Part shown: positions 11,770 through 22,705 of the stretch, one piece after another
Layout of the letters: each line of letters begins with the position of its first letter
Numbering within the stretch: position 1 is the stretch's first letter
Assembly: GCA_964036315.1 (NCBI GenBank)
Contig: OZ038510.1
Span: forward strand, 86,497,164-86,561,163
DNA length: 64,000 nucleotides
Source: Acanthosepion esculentum
Lineage: Eukaryota > Mollusca > Cephalopoda > Sepiida > Sepiidae
Direction: 5' to 3'
Translations under genes and position numbers: made by a program
Notes under the pieces: model-generated
What the model was told of the DNA's origin: nothing
Seen by the model: only the letters and a program-made list of their open reading frames with translations
Databases searched by the model: none

Positions 11770-12110
11770 TTGATTTTTTAAATCATTTCACCCCGAGAAA
11801 GGCAATAAAACCACTAAGACGCAAGAGGTTGCCGTGTTTTTGAGAATATGAGAAAGAAAACACTATTAACGAGAGAGAACAATAAAAGAAGAGGAATTAA
11901 GTTGACAGAAGATAATAATTGACATTGCATTTAAATTTTTGAAGATCAAAGTTGTCTGGCAGGCAAGAAGCAAGAAGAGAGTTCCACAGGCGAGAAGTGC
12001 GATAGAAGAAACTGTTAGCATACTGTTACATTTCGACTGTGAGATGTTAAGACCTTGCCGCCAGTTTTGTACCGTACTCAAATTCATATCTAGGTACAAT
12101 ATTTATATTA
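11770..12110 (-). pseudogene. LINE 3' end fragment
   Basis: It begins with the LINE 3' UTR hallmark 'caccccgagaaaggcaataaaaccactaagacgcaag' and continues with broken minus-strand coding similar to the LW-LP (ACGTLFLLLACQT in another frame) end of the pol protein. It is 5' truncated and frameshifted. Confidence 0.55.
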
Positions 12111-12119
12111 ATATATAAT

Positions 12120-12690
12120 ATCACCGCCATCAGCTTCGATTAAGGTTTCTAACACGGGAGTCTGCGTTGATAAGGTGTGCTTTATTTATGTTGGCCATAA
12201 TGTCCAAAATAGCAACCATCAGAATAAATTCAGTGACTGACTGCATACAAAATAGTCAGCTCTGTTGTAGCATGTCTTTATTTTATTGCGATGCATAAAA
12301 AGGTCAGATTGATATTTTTATAGAATATTATCATTGCACTTTGTGCAAAAGCTGGCGTTTGATGTGATAAGTACCCTCACCAAAACTTAGATTCATAGTT
12401 TTTACCAATTTTTGAACATTTAAGTTTAATTATTGCCTGAAAATTGTACAGAAATCCCTAATTTCCACAGATTTTTGCTTACAAACTGATTTCAAAATTT
12501 TACTATTTCAAGAATAAATCCAAATAAAGTTGATATCGTTTTTATTAGGTACATTGAATGGAAAATATATTCAAACCAGAATTATTATTATCATTCACCA
12601 CAAGCAACATACGCAATATTAATTATTTTGTTTTACGATATATCAACCTCAATGGGTTATTTAATGCCGACAAAATTTTTTATTGTGGTA
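12120..12690. other. no recognisable feature
   Basis: AT-rich. A 65-codon frame at 12558-12755 is low complexity and runs into the minisatellite-bearing repeat, so it is not a gene. Confidence 0.5.
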
Positions 12691-12699
12691 ATATTTTGT

Positions 12700-12985
12700 T
12701 TTGTCAAAAATCTGTTTCTGGTAATATATTTCCTTCAAAACTGTATTGCTGGTAATAATTTTTTTCAAAAGAGTATTGCTGGTAATAGTTAACTATTTGC
12801 CCATAGCTGGGACCCCAACAGGTGCTACCATCCCGGGTCAGGGTGGACCTGGGAACATCAGCAATTAAGAGGTGATTCCACGCTCCTCAAAACCTCCTGA
12901 TCAGAGGACTTGCTGCTGGACGTAGTTTAACGTCTTACCCAGGACGCGGATGTAGTTTCACGTCTTACCCAGGACGAACATTATT
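12700..12985 (-). mobile_element. element H copy: conserved head plus minisatellite
   Basis: On the minus strand a tandem GC-richer start ('cgtcctgggtaagacg' twice) leads to 'actacgtccagcagcaag', 'gatcaggaggttttgagg' and 'ctatgggcaaatagttaac', then to about three units of an AT-rich minisatellite containing ATTACCAGCAATAC. The same head-then-minisatellite order is found at 27930, 31980 and 53880. It has no coding capacity and its ends are unknown. It is probably a non-autonomous transposon with an internal tandem array. Confidence 0.65.
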
Positions 12986-12989
12986 AAAG

Positions 12990-13130
12990 GGAGGGAAGAA
13001 TGAAAGAACAAATTTCAAGGAGACAGATGAAGTTGTATTTAGATTTTTTTAAGGCGGTATTTGACAGAAGAAAGTTACACAATCAAGAAGTGCGAGAGAA
13101 GGGACTATTGGATTAGAACCTACGAGGATA
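12990..13130 (-). repeat. LINE 3' end fragment
   Basis: Matches minus-strand LINE 3' sequence seen elsewhere ('aagtgcgagagaagggactattggattagaac' versus 14115-14150), inverted relative to the following fragment. Confidence 0.45.
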
Positions 13131-13495
13131 ATTGCTCCGAGGAGCTGCTTTCGCTTGTTCACAGGCCTCATGAATTTAAGCGTCCTACGAGGCTGGCATC
13201 CCGTTCCCACCCCTTCACCGTTGAAACTGTTAGATGTAGACGTCTCTTCTACTCCAATAGCTTCATGTCTCGCACCTCTCGCCTGTGGAACTCCCTTCCT
13301 TATTCCTGTTTCCCTGACAAATATAATCTCCAACTATTTAAGTGTAACGTCAATCGACATCTCCAGTTGCCTTGATCTATCCACTTCCCTTCTCCACATC
13401 CTTTACCCCTTTCATACCTATCTGCTCTCGCTCCAAACATTCTGTAACCCCTAGCGTGCTAGTGGCTTCCAGCCTTGCTTGGGGTGAAAAGCTTA
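13131..13495 (+). pseudogene. LINE reverse transcriptase C-terminus
   Basis: The plus strand reads NCSEELLSLVHRPHEFKRPT, then RRLFYSNSFMSRTSRLWNSL and a short tail ending HLQLP at TGA 13373-13375. It is the usual carboxy end of jockey/CR1-like LINE pol proteins, with the R-x-LWN-LP motif. One unit of the 3' UTR sequence amplified at 26600-27520 follows, ending 'gccttgcttggggtgaaaagctt'. The frame is clean but lacks all catalytic domains. Confidence 0.65.
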
Positions 13496-13519
13496 AAAAA
13501 AAAATATATATATATATAC

Positions 13520-13572
13520 ACTACTTACGTTGTTTGGACTATTGTCCTCATCTTTGTTGCCATATTCATGAT
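13520..13572 (-). repeat. Penelope-like terminal unit, tail fragment
   Basis: Same 'tttggactattgtcctcatctttgttgccatattcat' tail as at 9797 and 53000, without the ribozyme-like core. Confidence 0.55.
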
Positions 13573-13718
13573 GGTTTTTTTTTCTGTAGGGGATAAAAAT
13601 AACAACATTTAAAAATGAAATCCCAATGAATACAATTCTTAATTATGACAGAAATGTCAGTTTTCTGTTTTAATTAATTCCGGAATAAAATAATACAAAG
13701 AATCCTTCAACCAAACAC

Positions 13719-14405
13719 TCACTCAAAGAAACGCTCATCCAGACAGAAAAACAAAGACCAAATAGAAAAAAGCCTATCAGAACAATTGCCATGAAAATAT
13801 TTATAGAAAAAGCACAGGGAATATTCGTTATGGCGGTTTGGAAAGTGAAGACGAGATGCCTGGTTACGGCTGAAAACGTTGCGGATTCTTGTTTGTATTT
13901 TGTTAGGAATTTCTAGATATAAAGCAGAAGCCTCAGACCAAATCTGGCGACAATATTCACAGCAAGGACGAATGCTAGACTTATAAATGTGCAAGATAGA
14001 TTTCTCATAACATACGAGCAATTGAAAATCTAGCAAGATTCATAGTAATCAAATTAAGACATAAAAATTATCAATTTTATAGGATTCGAATGATGAAACT
14101 TTCGCAGGCAAGAAGTGCGAGAAAAGAAAATATTAGAATAGAAATTACGTTTACATCTAACTATTTCAACAGTATAATAATGAGACCTAGTTGCCAATCT
14201 AGTACTTAAATTCGCGAAGAAGTATCAAGGAGAAAAGATCATCAGAACAATTACCTTGAAAATATTTATTAAGGCACAGGGAACCTAAGATACAGCGATG
14301 GGGAAGTGATTGAAGACGTGATGCCAGGTCAGGACTGGTAACGTTGCCGTTTCTTCTTTTGATTTTGTAAAGAATCTTTTTATATATAGTAGAAGCACCA
14401 AATCA
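13719..14405 (-). pseudogene. LINE pol fragments, two adjacent copies
   Basis: The first copy (13719-14036) has a 105-codon minus-strand frame with YKSSIRPCCEYCRQIWSEAS, LEIPNKIQTRIRNVFSR and CLFYKYFHGNCSD. This is the thumb and C-terminal region of a LINE reverse transcriptase. A second, more decayed copy of overlapping sequence (14041-14405) lies upstream on the same strand. Neither includes the catalytic ADD box. Confidence 0.62.
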
Positions 14406-14735
14406 GATGTGGCAGTTGTCTTTCTGTCTGGTGTGTGCGTGGCATCCAACGATCTCAAGAAACCTTGGATCTACGCCCAAAGAGTTATGCCTCAGCTGCT
14501 GATGGCGGTGCAGTATCTGTTATGGCTGTACAGGCACGCAAAGGAAAGAGTGTCTCGATTGCAACGAATGCATGTGAAGACGTTCTCTCCCGATATCGCC
14601 TGGTTTTCTTTCTGTTGAGCTCACGCTTCTCCCAGGCGGCAAACCATTGTTTCTCATCTCCTCGCTGAAAAACCTCGGTGTAAATCACGTCTCCAGCGCG
14701 AACGATCTCAGTACAAGGCCCAAGCAACACTCAAG
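14406..14735. other. GC-richer stretch with overlapping open frames
   Basis: Open frames exist on both strands (plus 14409-14618 and 14435-14668; minus 14485-14730), with no motif that I recognise. Composition is less AT-rich than the surroundings. It could be a host exon remnant or an unrecognised element; I cannot choose. Confidence 0.25.
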
Positions 14736-14999
14736 GTAGAGAGAAAATGGGGAAGTAAGGTGTGTATTATGAGGATACCTAGGATAGATATCGGTTGATA
14801 CTGGACTTGAAGATTGTAATGGTCATAGAAGCAACCTCTCGGAAGGGGGTGGGGAGAAGCTGCCTGGGTGGAACTTACTACTTACCAAAGTTTGATTTTG
14901 ATTTGTTTTTCACGGCTTATCGACCTTTTAATTTAAAGCTGAAACCTGTTTTTTGTTGTAAGAATTTTGGGAGGTAATAATGATTTTTCCATACAAGTC
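14736..14999. other. no recognisable feature
   Basis: Nothing identified. Confidence 0.4.
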
Positions 15000-15195
15000 C
15001 TGCTATTCAACCTATAGCTGGGGGAGAAAGGGATGGACTCATACCTTTCCCAAGGTTATTTGCATGTAAGTGAATGCAATGAACCCGAATTCGAACGCCA
15101 ACCCCACGATTTCTCCCTCCGAGCCGTTATCCATTACACTACCCACACATCCAAGCTCACAGCACCTGTTATTAAAGTGCAGTCACCCATCCAAG
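15000..15195 (-). repeat. tRNA-related SINE (family S), minus copy
   Basis: On the minus strand 'gtgggtagtgtaatggata' resembles a pol III A-box and 'ggcgttcgaattcgg' a B-box. A body follows ('cattcacttacatgcaaata...atgagtccatccctttctcc...agctataggttgaatag'). The same body occurs at 17463, 18720 and 18975, so this is a dispersed family with a tRNA-like head. Confidence 0.55.
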
Positions 15196-15770
15196 TACTG
15201 ACCTTTGCTTAACGAGATCATACGCGAACTGGTGTTTCAAAATAACATGGCTGTAAGTCTCTTACCAAAGTAACACAAAAGGAATGGGGATGGTTAGCTA
15301 TCGTAAGCATGGCATAGCAGATTCTAACTGTGGATGTCTGAGATGTTGGGTCTAAGGAATGTAATGCGTTTGAACATTTGCCATATCAGTAGTGATAGGA
15401 TTGTGAGAGATTTGCAACTTTTCATCTGTGGACTCTCTTAAAATATTGTTTTTAGGAGCTTATTGGAAACTAAATTTTAATTTCTTTAACAAGGAATATT
15501 TTCTTATCAATTAATGCGCTGTAATTGTCTCTTGCAACAAGATTTAAATTAAAATTACTCGTAGCTATCCGACTTGTTGCAGCTAGATATGCAATGCTCA
15601 AAGCACGTGTCCGTTCAGGCCATGTCATATGACCTTCTCATAAATAAAACATGACGTTGAGTTTTGCATAATTGCGTCTGAATAGGGTTGCTTTTTAGAG
15701 TGACATCAAAATTGCCCCCTCTAATTATAGGTAATCTATCAGTTCAACTGGTGAGTTGTGCAGAAGCAAC
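15196..15770. other. no recognisable feature
   Basis: Nothing identified. Confidence 0.4.
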
Positions 15771-15776
15771 AGCTTT

Positions 15777-16032
15777 TCCTATATAAAAGCGGCAAGAAAT
15801 TACTAATTATTTGAAGCTGAACTGTTTAACAACCAAGAATACGAGGTTGGTGGGAGATGAACGGCTAAAGTTGTTCTCTGACTATTATCTTCTACCTACA
15901 TACAGCCAACGTGGTTATTATACGCTGTTTTACGTACGCACAAACAGCCAATATAATTATCTACGAATCGAAAGACGGCTCCAACTTCCATTTCGTTACG
16001 TTTTTACATTCATGTATCCAAGATGTCACTAA
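15777..16032 (+). other. TATA-like box followed by a short open frame
   Basis: CCTATATAAAAGCGGC at 15778-15793 is a good TATA-box match about 20 bases before a 73-codon frame at 15811-16032 (MKLNCLTTKN...). The protein has no motif that I recognise and no second copy here. In AT-rich DNA such coincidences are expected, so I regard this as a weak candidate only. Confidence 0.2.
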
Positions 16033-16037
16033 CAAAT

Positions 16038-16172
16038 GGCTGGTTGCTTGTTTCGGAGTATGCTCGTCTGCCGGGGTGGTTAAGCTAATCTCTGTTACAG
16101 ACAATCACATTTGGCTTTTCGATTTTTAAAGAAACACCCATAGAAGCCAATGTGCTTCAATCTATGTCAACT
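16038..16172. repeat. diverged repeat, paired with 17808-17912
   Basis: 'tggttgcttgtttcggagtatgctcgtctgc' and 'gccaatgtgcttcaatctatgt' match 17811-17840 and 17886-17910 with substitutions and an insertion. The family is unrecognised. Confidence 0.5.
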
Positions 16173-16189
16173 ACATTAAAACGGCCATG

Positions 16190-16505
16190 CTACAGGGTTC
16201 CCAGTTTTTAAAAAAGCGGTAAATTTCTTCTTCGTGAAAATACACCAGCTCTAATTAGTAAATCTCAGTGGCCCTCTAAAAGTGGCCCATATCTGAATGT
16301 TATGGATTATACTCCTAACTCCCTTGCAAAACCGCCGTCGTGACATCGTCAAGATAGATTCATTGAAGTGGAACTTAACTGAAGCTTGGAATGAAATTCC
16401 TCTTGACACTATTTGCAAAGCTACTGCCTGCTGGGTACCACGATTACAACTTTGTGTTGAATATTCGGGCAAACATTTCTATGATTTTTCAGTTTGTGTA
16501 TGAAT
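16190..16505 (+). pseudogene. Tc1/mariner-type relic (copy 1)
   Basis: It starts with an end-like sequence (tacagggttcccagttttta) that joins directly to the transposase C-terminus. Broken plus-strand frames give SQWPSKSPYLNVMDY (region of the third catalytic acidic residue; the expected Asp in SPDLN is Tyr here) and LLTPLQNRRRDIVKIDSLKW...EAWNEIPL, then CVEYSGKHF. The right inverted end is not recognisable. Almost the whole transposase is deleted. Confidence 0.6.
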
Positions 16506-16519
16506 CGTGATTGCTAAAT

Positions 16520-16930
16520 GAATTTATGATTTTGTGATTAAATGAAAGAAGTTTTGTTAACATTCACAAGTCAATCCTTACCTCAGTTAATCACGAATTG
16601 GAGGTGCTTTTCGATAACAGTTGCCAAGTTTACTTTGTCAGATCTGTCGGACATGCTACTAAGACAGAGGTAAATAGCTGTACTACGTGCATAAATAACT
16701 TTTGAGTAAAAAAGAATGTTTTTGTTTCAGTCTAATCTTTCAGTCAATGTTTCGCATTGTATGTATATTCAAAAGAAAAGATAAAAGTCTCAAGATTCAA
16801 AACCTAGTCATCCCTCCTCTGAAAAATTCAATGCAGCTGCCGTAGAGTATAGAAGACACCTCCGGTAAACAAAAATGAACTAGGCAAGACGCCTTAAATA
16901 AAGAACTCAAAGAAAGTCAAAGGAAGTCAA
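16520..16930. other. no recognisable feature
   Basis: Nothing identified apart from a short T/A-rich tract. A short (TA)n and TG-rich microsatellite follows at 16929-16996. Confidence 0.4.
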
Positions 16931-16996
16931 TATATATATATGTGAGTGTTTGTGTGTGCGTGTGTGTATGTGTGTGTATGTGTGTATGTGTGTGTA

Positions 16997-17371
16997 TAGG
17001 GTGCCTAGTAAAAAAAACGGCAAATTTCTTCTTCGAGAAAATATACCAGCTCTAATTAGTAAATCTCAGTGGCCCTCTAAAAGCCCATATCTGAATGTTA
17101 AGGATTATGCTCCTAACTCCCTTGCAAAACCGTCGTCGTGACATCGTCAAGATAGATTCATTGAAGTGGAACTTAACTAAAGCTTGGAATGAAATTCCTC
17201 TTGACGTTATCCACAAAGCCATTGCCCCCTCCTGGTTACCACGCTTACAACTTTGTGTTGAATATTCAGGCAAACATTTCGAACCTCTACCATGATTGTT
17301 CACTTTGTGCATGAATCATGATTGTTAAATAAATTTCTTTCTGAATTTACCACTTTTTACTGGGTACCCTG
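16997..17371 (+). mobile_element. 375-bp deletion derivative of a Tc1/mariner element (copy 2)
   Basis: The left end tagggtgcctagtaaaa and right end ttttactgggtaccctg are inverted with a few mismatches, and TA flanks both (16995-16996 and 17372-17373). Inside is the same transposase C-terminus as copy 1 (SKSPYLNVKDY, then LQNRRRDIVKIDSLKW and EAWNEIPLD-like AWNEIPLDVI), in two frames. The shared internal deletion suggests that both copies come from one defective source mobilised in trans. Confidence 0.72.
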
Positions 17372-17387
17372 TAGTCCTGATAACATG

Positions 17388-17419
17388 TTGTTATTATTAT
17401 TTTAATTATTATTATTATT

Positions 17420-17450
<31 letters not shown>
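17388..17450. repeat. (ATT)n(GTT)n microsatellite
   Basis: ATT units followed by TTG units. Confidence 0.85.
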
Positions 17451-17462
17451 CTCGTTTACGAG

Positions 17463-17650
17463 TGGATGGTACGGGTGGTGCAATATGTAATGGATAGCGG
17501 AAATGAAGAAATCGGAGAGCCGAGTTCGAATTGCAGACATGTTCGTTACATTCATTTACGCGAAAATTGACTTGTGAAAGGCATGAACCTATCCAGCTAT
17601 GACTCCTCTCAACTATGTCTCACCTCAACTACGTCTCCGCCCAACTATGT
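17463..17650 (+). repeat. tRNA-related SINE (family S), plus copy
   Basis: Reads 'gggtggtgcaatatgtaatggatagcgg' then 'ccgagttcgaattgc' (B-box-like) and the shared body 'ttacattcatttacgcg...ggcatgaacctatcc'. It agrees in order with the minus-strand copy at 15000-15195. Confidence 0.5.
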
Positions 17651-17807
17651 CTCCCTTCTAACTATGGGTTAATTAGCAGTTTTTTAATTGTTATTTCAAT
17701 AATCACTCGTAAAAAAAAAAATGAATTATTCTTCCAATCCAAAATACATGTTCAACTTTAAATAACCTATAAAAGGTTGATAATCCATAAAAAAAAGAAT
17801 CACTCAA

Positions 17808-17912
17808 TCTATGGCTCGCTTCCGAGTGTGCTCATCTGCAAGCACATTTCGCTCTCCGGAAGTTGAAGAAACACCGGATCAACCAAATGTGCTTCAATTA
17901 TCTATGTTAATA
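17808..17912. repeat. diverged repeat, paired with 16038-16172
   Basis: See the partner. An (AAT)n tract follows at 17914-17942. Confidence 0.5.
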
Positions 17913-18239
17913 ACAATAATAATAATAATAATAATAATAATAGTAACAATGTTTGCTCGTATCCAAGTTTACGTATTTATTGGGGAGGCAGTCGAATCCC
18001 TGTTGCAGTTATCTGCTCATGCACATATCTGTTTCTTCAAAAGCCCTTTGGTTTATACTCCAACGAAACTGGGCAGTCCTTACTTGAAGTTTCTGGGATA
18101 CAGTGCACAATCTGGCGTGATCATGAGTTGAACAAGGCCGCTACGGTCAAACACTCGGAATAGTGCCTTCGTGCTACAGTTTCGTTCAGCCAACTTCACT
18201 CACAAGGCTTAGGTCAACCTGCCATTGGATTTTCAGGCA

Positions 18240-18346
18240 CTTTCCAATGTCAACAAGGTGTCACTTTATTGGAGCGGTTCGAACTTGTGCTTCATTATCG
18301 GAACGCTAACTTTCTAACCACTAGGCCATCTACCGAGTAAACGTGG
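18240..18346 (-). repeat. tRNA-like sequence
   Basis: On the minus strand 'gatggcctagtggttagaa' fits a pol III A-box and 'acaagttcgaaccgctcc' a B-box, at about the right spacing for a tRNA-derived promoter. I cannot fold a full cloverleaf. It is probably the head of a SINE. Confidence 0.5.
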
Positions 18347-18439
18347 AAAGATTTTTATACTAGGCAATAATGAATTGTTTTCCTCGGCCTGTGAAATGCA
18401 AGCAGTATCCAAACAGGTGACCAAACAAGGAAAATACAA

Positions 18440-18840
18440 ATTCACAAGGTCGGGGTGAATTGCAGCGTGTGCTAATAATAACAATAAAATACCATGTCCG
18501 TTTAGGATGTGAAAGATAATGGCTCTCCACAGGTTCCTTTTTCGGCTTACGGTCACATCACGTTGAAACTCCAGTTCCACAGTTTTTCCCTTTATTATCT
18601 GTGGATTGACATGCATGGTCGGGAAAGATAAGGGAGTGGTTTCCCGTTGCCTACTCCACGGTCCGGAATTTCGAGTTTTCCGTCTCTTCGATTGAATGCT
18701 AACTAAAGCTAGAATATCCAGTCTGCTATTTAAGCCCATAACTGAGGAGAGACGAGATGGATTCATGGCGTTCCCGAAAAGTATTTGTGCGAAAGTGAAC
18801 GCAACATATTGGCGCTGAACTTGAATACGACTCGCCGGTC
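18440..18840 (-). repeat. SINE-like unit (family S) with extended tail
   Basis: 18720-18840 matches the family S body (minus strand: 'gcgttcactttcgcacaaata...ccatgaatccatctcgtctctcc...agttatgggct'). The adjoining 18600-18720 ('gggaaagataagggagtgg...ccgttgcctactcc') is repeated at 19245-19355. The unit therefore spans several hundred bases. Confidence 0.5.
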
Positions 18841-18964
18841 CTAATATATGTATATATGTGGGGAAAATTTAAACTAAGATAACAGATCCGAAAGAATGAG
18901 TGTATGATAGCAACAAAATATTTTCTAAGCTGTTAAGACTGTTGGCCGGCTTAGGCTAGAAAAC

Positions 18965-19360
18965 ATAGTCTACTCTACAGTTTAACCCATAACTGGGGAG
19001 AGAAAGATGCGCTTAGTACGAAAGTGAATCCAATAGACTAGAAGAGAAATTGAAATCAGTTCGCCGGTTCTGTTTTCTGTGCCGATAACCGTTGCATATT
19101 ACATATCGCATTGATACAATGTTGCATTGCAAATATTTTTAAATGGCCAGGGTCATGTAAGTAAATGGGAGATCATGGCTTTCTGCATATTTCATGTTTT
19201 TGGGGGGGGCGGGGGGTTATTATCTTTGAATTTCTACAACGTCTTGGGAAATATATTGACGTGGCTTCCCCGTTGCTTTTCCGCGGTTTTGGATTCATAG
19301 TCTTCCTTTTCGTAGATTGTAGAGAAGCCAAGGCTAGAGAGTCCAGTTTACCTTATTATG
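18965..19360 (-). repeat. SINE-like unit (family S), diverged copy
   Basis: 'agtttaacccataactggggagagaaagatgcgc...agtacgaaagtgaatcc' repeats the body at 18725-18800. The region 19245-19355 repeats 18620-18715. Open frames here (for example 19165-19461) are incidental. Confidence 0.45.
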
Positions 19361-19524
19361 TCATTTCTTGGGCGACAACGACTGAATGTTCGCCTGCTTT
19401 CTGCATTGTTATGACTATAGTAAAAATCATACGAAATTGTCCATGGTTAACTAATGGCTGAACGAGACTTTCCTTTTGACACCAAATGTTCTTCAGTTAG
19501 AATAGTTCTGACACCTAAAAATAA

Positions 19525-20212
19525 TCGATGCAAAGAAAGAAAGAAAGAAAGAAGAACACAGTATATAGAAAGGTACGGGAAGAAGAAGAAGAAGAAGAAG
19601 AAGAAGAAGAAGAAGAAGAAGAAGAAGAAGAAGAAGAAGATAAAGAAGAAGAAGGAGGAGGAGGAGGCGGGAGAAGAAATATTGAGAAGTTTTCGTGAAG
19701 AAGAAGAAAAATAAATAAAAGAAGAAAAAAGAGGAAGGAGGTGGAAGCTATGTGAAAAAGAAAGGGAAGAAGAAAAAGAAGAAGAAGAAGAAGGTAATAT
19801 ATAGAAAGCTACGTAAAAGAGGAGGAGAAGGAATACGATATAATGAAAGATAAATGTGAAAGAAAAGGAAGTAGAAGAGGGAAAATGAGGAAGAAGGCTA
19901 TATAGAGAAGATTACGCGAAGGAGAAAACAACAATGCATTATAGAGAAAGCTACATAGAAAAGAAAAAAGGTGAAGAAGAAAAGAAGAAAAAGAAGAAGA
20001 TAAAGAAGAAGAACGCAATATAGAGAAAGTTGCGTGGAAGAGAAGAAAAAGTAAAAGAAAAAGGCAATAAAGAGAAAGCTACGTAAAAGTGAAGGAAATA
20101 GGAAACTACGTGTAAGAGAAGAAAAAGAAGAAAAAGAAGAAGAAGAAAAAAGAAGAAAAGAAGAAAAAAAAGAAGAAGAAAAAGAAGAAGAAATCTATAT
20201 TGATAGCTAGTT
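19525..20212. repeat. GAA-rich low-complexity tract
   Basis: Purine-rich DNA dominated by AAG/GAA triplets with a recurring phrase 'atagagaaagctacgt(a/g)aaag' about every 60-80 bases, so it is a degenerate minisatellite as well as a triplet tract. A long purine strand of this type can adopt triplex (H-DNA) structure. An (AAT)n tract follows to about 20290. Confidence 0.8.
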
Positions 20213-20344
20213 GAACGAAGTTAATAATAAAAATAATAATAAAAGTAATAATAAAAGTAATAATAAAAGTAATAATAAAAATAATATATTGGAATGAAGA
20301 AGGAAGGCTGAGGGAGGAACAGGAAGAAGAGGACGAAAACAATG

Positions 20345-21000
20345 TTGTCAGTGTGGGCCATCTCGTAAAATGAGAAAATCTCCTGCCATTAAAGGAAGCT
20401 TGGATGACAACAGTGAGAACAGCAAGGAAAAGTAATCTTGTTCTAATAGCGGGGAACAGATACATCGGGATGATAGGGATCTACAATTTAAAGGCCCGAC
20501 AAAACAGAGGTTCACCCCGTCTCATGTTATTCTTTGCGCTTCTCTTGGCAGCGTTAACCCAAGACGATCTTATCTTGCGCGGTCGTCCTGTTTCGCCCCA
20601 CCGTCACTCCGCATTTATCATTTGTTCTAAGTTGTCGTTGTTTCATTGTCCTTTTCAAGAGTGAGCCACTATTTTCTTCATCAACTTGGTATACGAACGT
20701 AATTACAGTGTGTAGCGAATGTCGACCCGCCTGTGTAGGAGGTAACGTTAGCTTCACTCTCGCTTAAATGACACGTAACATGTTTTATTTCTCGTTGTTG
20801 ACATCTAAAATGACATTATTACGTATTTGAATATGGCCTACAATAGTTTCTATGAAGGTTCAAGTCTCGCTTTTCGATATTTGATCGATGTAGGCTTCAG
20901 AAACAAGGCACTGTGGGCTGCCATAAAGATCGTAAGAGATAGACACTATATTGTCATGTGGCTCCTAAGTTGACAAACCCAGATGATATAAAATATTTAT
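20345..21000. other. no recognisable feature
   Basis: Slightly less AT-rich than average, with short frames on both strands but no motif that I recognise. Confidence 0.4.
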
Positions 21001-21002
21001 TG

Positions 21003-21004
<2 letters not shown>

Positions 21005-21052
<48 letters not shown>
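21005..21052. repeat. (ATT)n microsatellite
   Basis: Sixteen ATT units. Confidence 0.95.
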
Positions 21053-21234
21053 CTTTGCCGGAGGTTTTTTCTTCTATGGGGGCAATAATAAGTCTCTGTT
21101 CACCTGTTTAGTCGGACACCTGCGTGCATGATGCAGACAGTGTAATGACACAGTGGGTTCAATACTGGATCGAATCACCAGAAACTTAGGACTTCACATA
21201 ACTTATCATGCCGAGGCATTTTTTTTTTTGTTAC

Positions 21235-22265
21235 AGCAAGGTTCACCCTCTACAAGGCCCTGGTGCCACTCGAGGTAGAGGGTTACATTAAAGGGGTAGT
21301 TTAAATGGATAGGAGAGGAAGATAAACGGTTAACTCTGAACTTTAACAGGTTAAGATTGTATTGATGGTTAATACATCCCCTTAGGAGTCTGTTCCACAG
21401 AGCGGGAAGATCTTCGTTTGGAACTTACTTCCCACCATCGGAATACGGATGGAATGTCGGTGGTTTGCTACAATGTAAGTGTTAATGCGGGTCCTAGCCG
21501 TGAAGGTTAGATCTGGCGGAACCAAGGAATGTAGTTTATCCGAACACGTTCCATGGAAGTAGTGATAGAGCAGCAAGAGACTCGTCACCTACCGCCTGTG
21601 AGAAAGGTTGGAGGGTGGAAATAATTCGTCATCTACAAGAACTCGGAGACGCTCTTTGAACTTTATACAGACAGGAAATATGGCAACAGTACTCCATTTT
21701 CTGTCTGAAAGTCAGAGGATAGCATGAGGAGTCAGGTTCTTACTAAAGCGATACAGGGAACCAATCCTTTTACCTGCATTTTTAGCAACGTATCGTATGT
21801 ACGAGTTCCACTTGAGGTTGAGTGTGAGTTTGAGGCCCAATCCTCTTTCAATGCACGGTGCCTACTAGAGGAGGACATCCGTTTATCGTAATTGGCAGTC
21901 GTTGTGTGTCCGGTCGGCAACTAGTCTGACTTTCGAGGCATTGAATGTAACCAGCCAGTTTTGCATCACTGGGGAGTTAATGTTAGGTCGGAAGAAAGAT
22001 CAGCTGCCAACCTTCGATCGTCAAGAGTTTTAGAGGTTCACCCGTATATCGTCGTATCATCGGCATAGATGTTTACAAATGATCTGAGTATATTCTTAGG
22101 CAGATCATTCATGTAAATCAGAAATAGGGTTGGTCCGAGAAGTGACCCCTGGGCTACGCCAGCGTTGACTGCCAGGGCCTCGGAGAACTGGCCGTTAATA
22201 ACTGGCTTCAACGATCTACCTGTTAGGAAGGATTGGTGAAGTCGAAAAAAGAGACGTGGGCTACT
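21235..22265 (-). pseudogene. LINE reverse transcriptase (palm to C-terminus)
   Basis: The minus-strand reading passes through RLFFRLHQSFLTGR, AGVAQGSLLGPTLFLIYMND (the GVPQGS-LGP-LF block of RT) and FVNIYADDTTIYG with the catalytic ADD box. Frameshifted segments lead to LLLYHYFHGTCSDKLHSL and the R-LWN-like end near 21400. It is the only LINE of this family here that still includes the RT catalytic core. Stops and shifts make it non-functional. The 3' UTR lies near 21235-21330. This order fits a jockey/CR1-type element. Confidence 0.72.
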
Positions 22266-22625
22266 GCTTGCGTGACGAAAATGGGCTACCATTTGCTCAC
22301 ATGGACGTGCCATTTTAGGAAATAGCGTTTTGCTCTGCAGTTTTCTACTTTCTTGTTTGATAGCAAATGCAAAAGGCTTGTTTTTACTCTTCTTCCTGAA
22401 TTCAGCCGAGAAAACCATAATCGAAAAACAAAAAGACTTGATGATGCCGAAAAAAGATTCATGGGCTGCTACTTGCGCACATGGAGGCGACATTCTAAAA
22501 AGTGGCGCTTTGTTGTGCAATTTTCTACTTTCTCGTCGATAGCAAATACAAAATGCTTGTTTTTCAATTTTCTTGAATTCAACCGAGAAAACAATAATCG
22601 TAAAAGAAACAAAACTTGCAAAGCC
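22250..22625. repeat. tandem duplication of about 170 bp
   Basis: The segment 'gctac...cacatgga...cattttag...ttttctactttcttg...tagcaaatgcaaaaggcttg' (22258-22430) recurs at 22445-22615 with moderate divergence, including 'tcagccgagaaaacca' versus 'tcaaccgagaaaaca'. The function is unknown. Confidence 0.7.
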
Positions 22626-22705
22626 TAAATATAACCCCAGGAGAAATAACTATTTTGGTGCTAGGTCTTGGATCTTGTATCGAGTGAACAATAGTAAAAA
22701 TAAAT

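Noticed and set aside
14485..14730. 81-codon minus-strand frame with no stops in a GC-richer patch
   Set aside because: It has no recognised motif and overlaps open frames on the other strand; evidence is insufficient to call a gene.
19454..19714. Lysine-rich frame
   Set aside because: It is a translation of the AAG tract.
20106..20465. Phenylalanine-rich minus-strand frame
   Set aside because: It is the reverse reading of GAA and AAT tracts.
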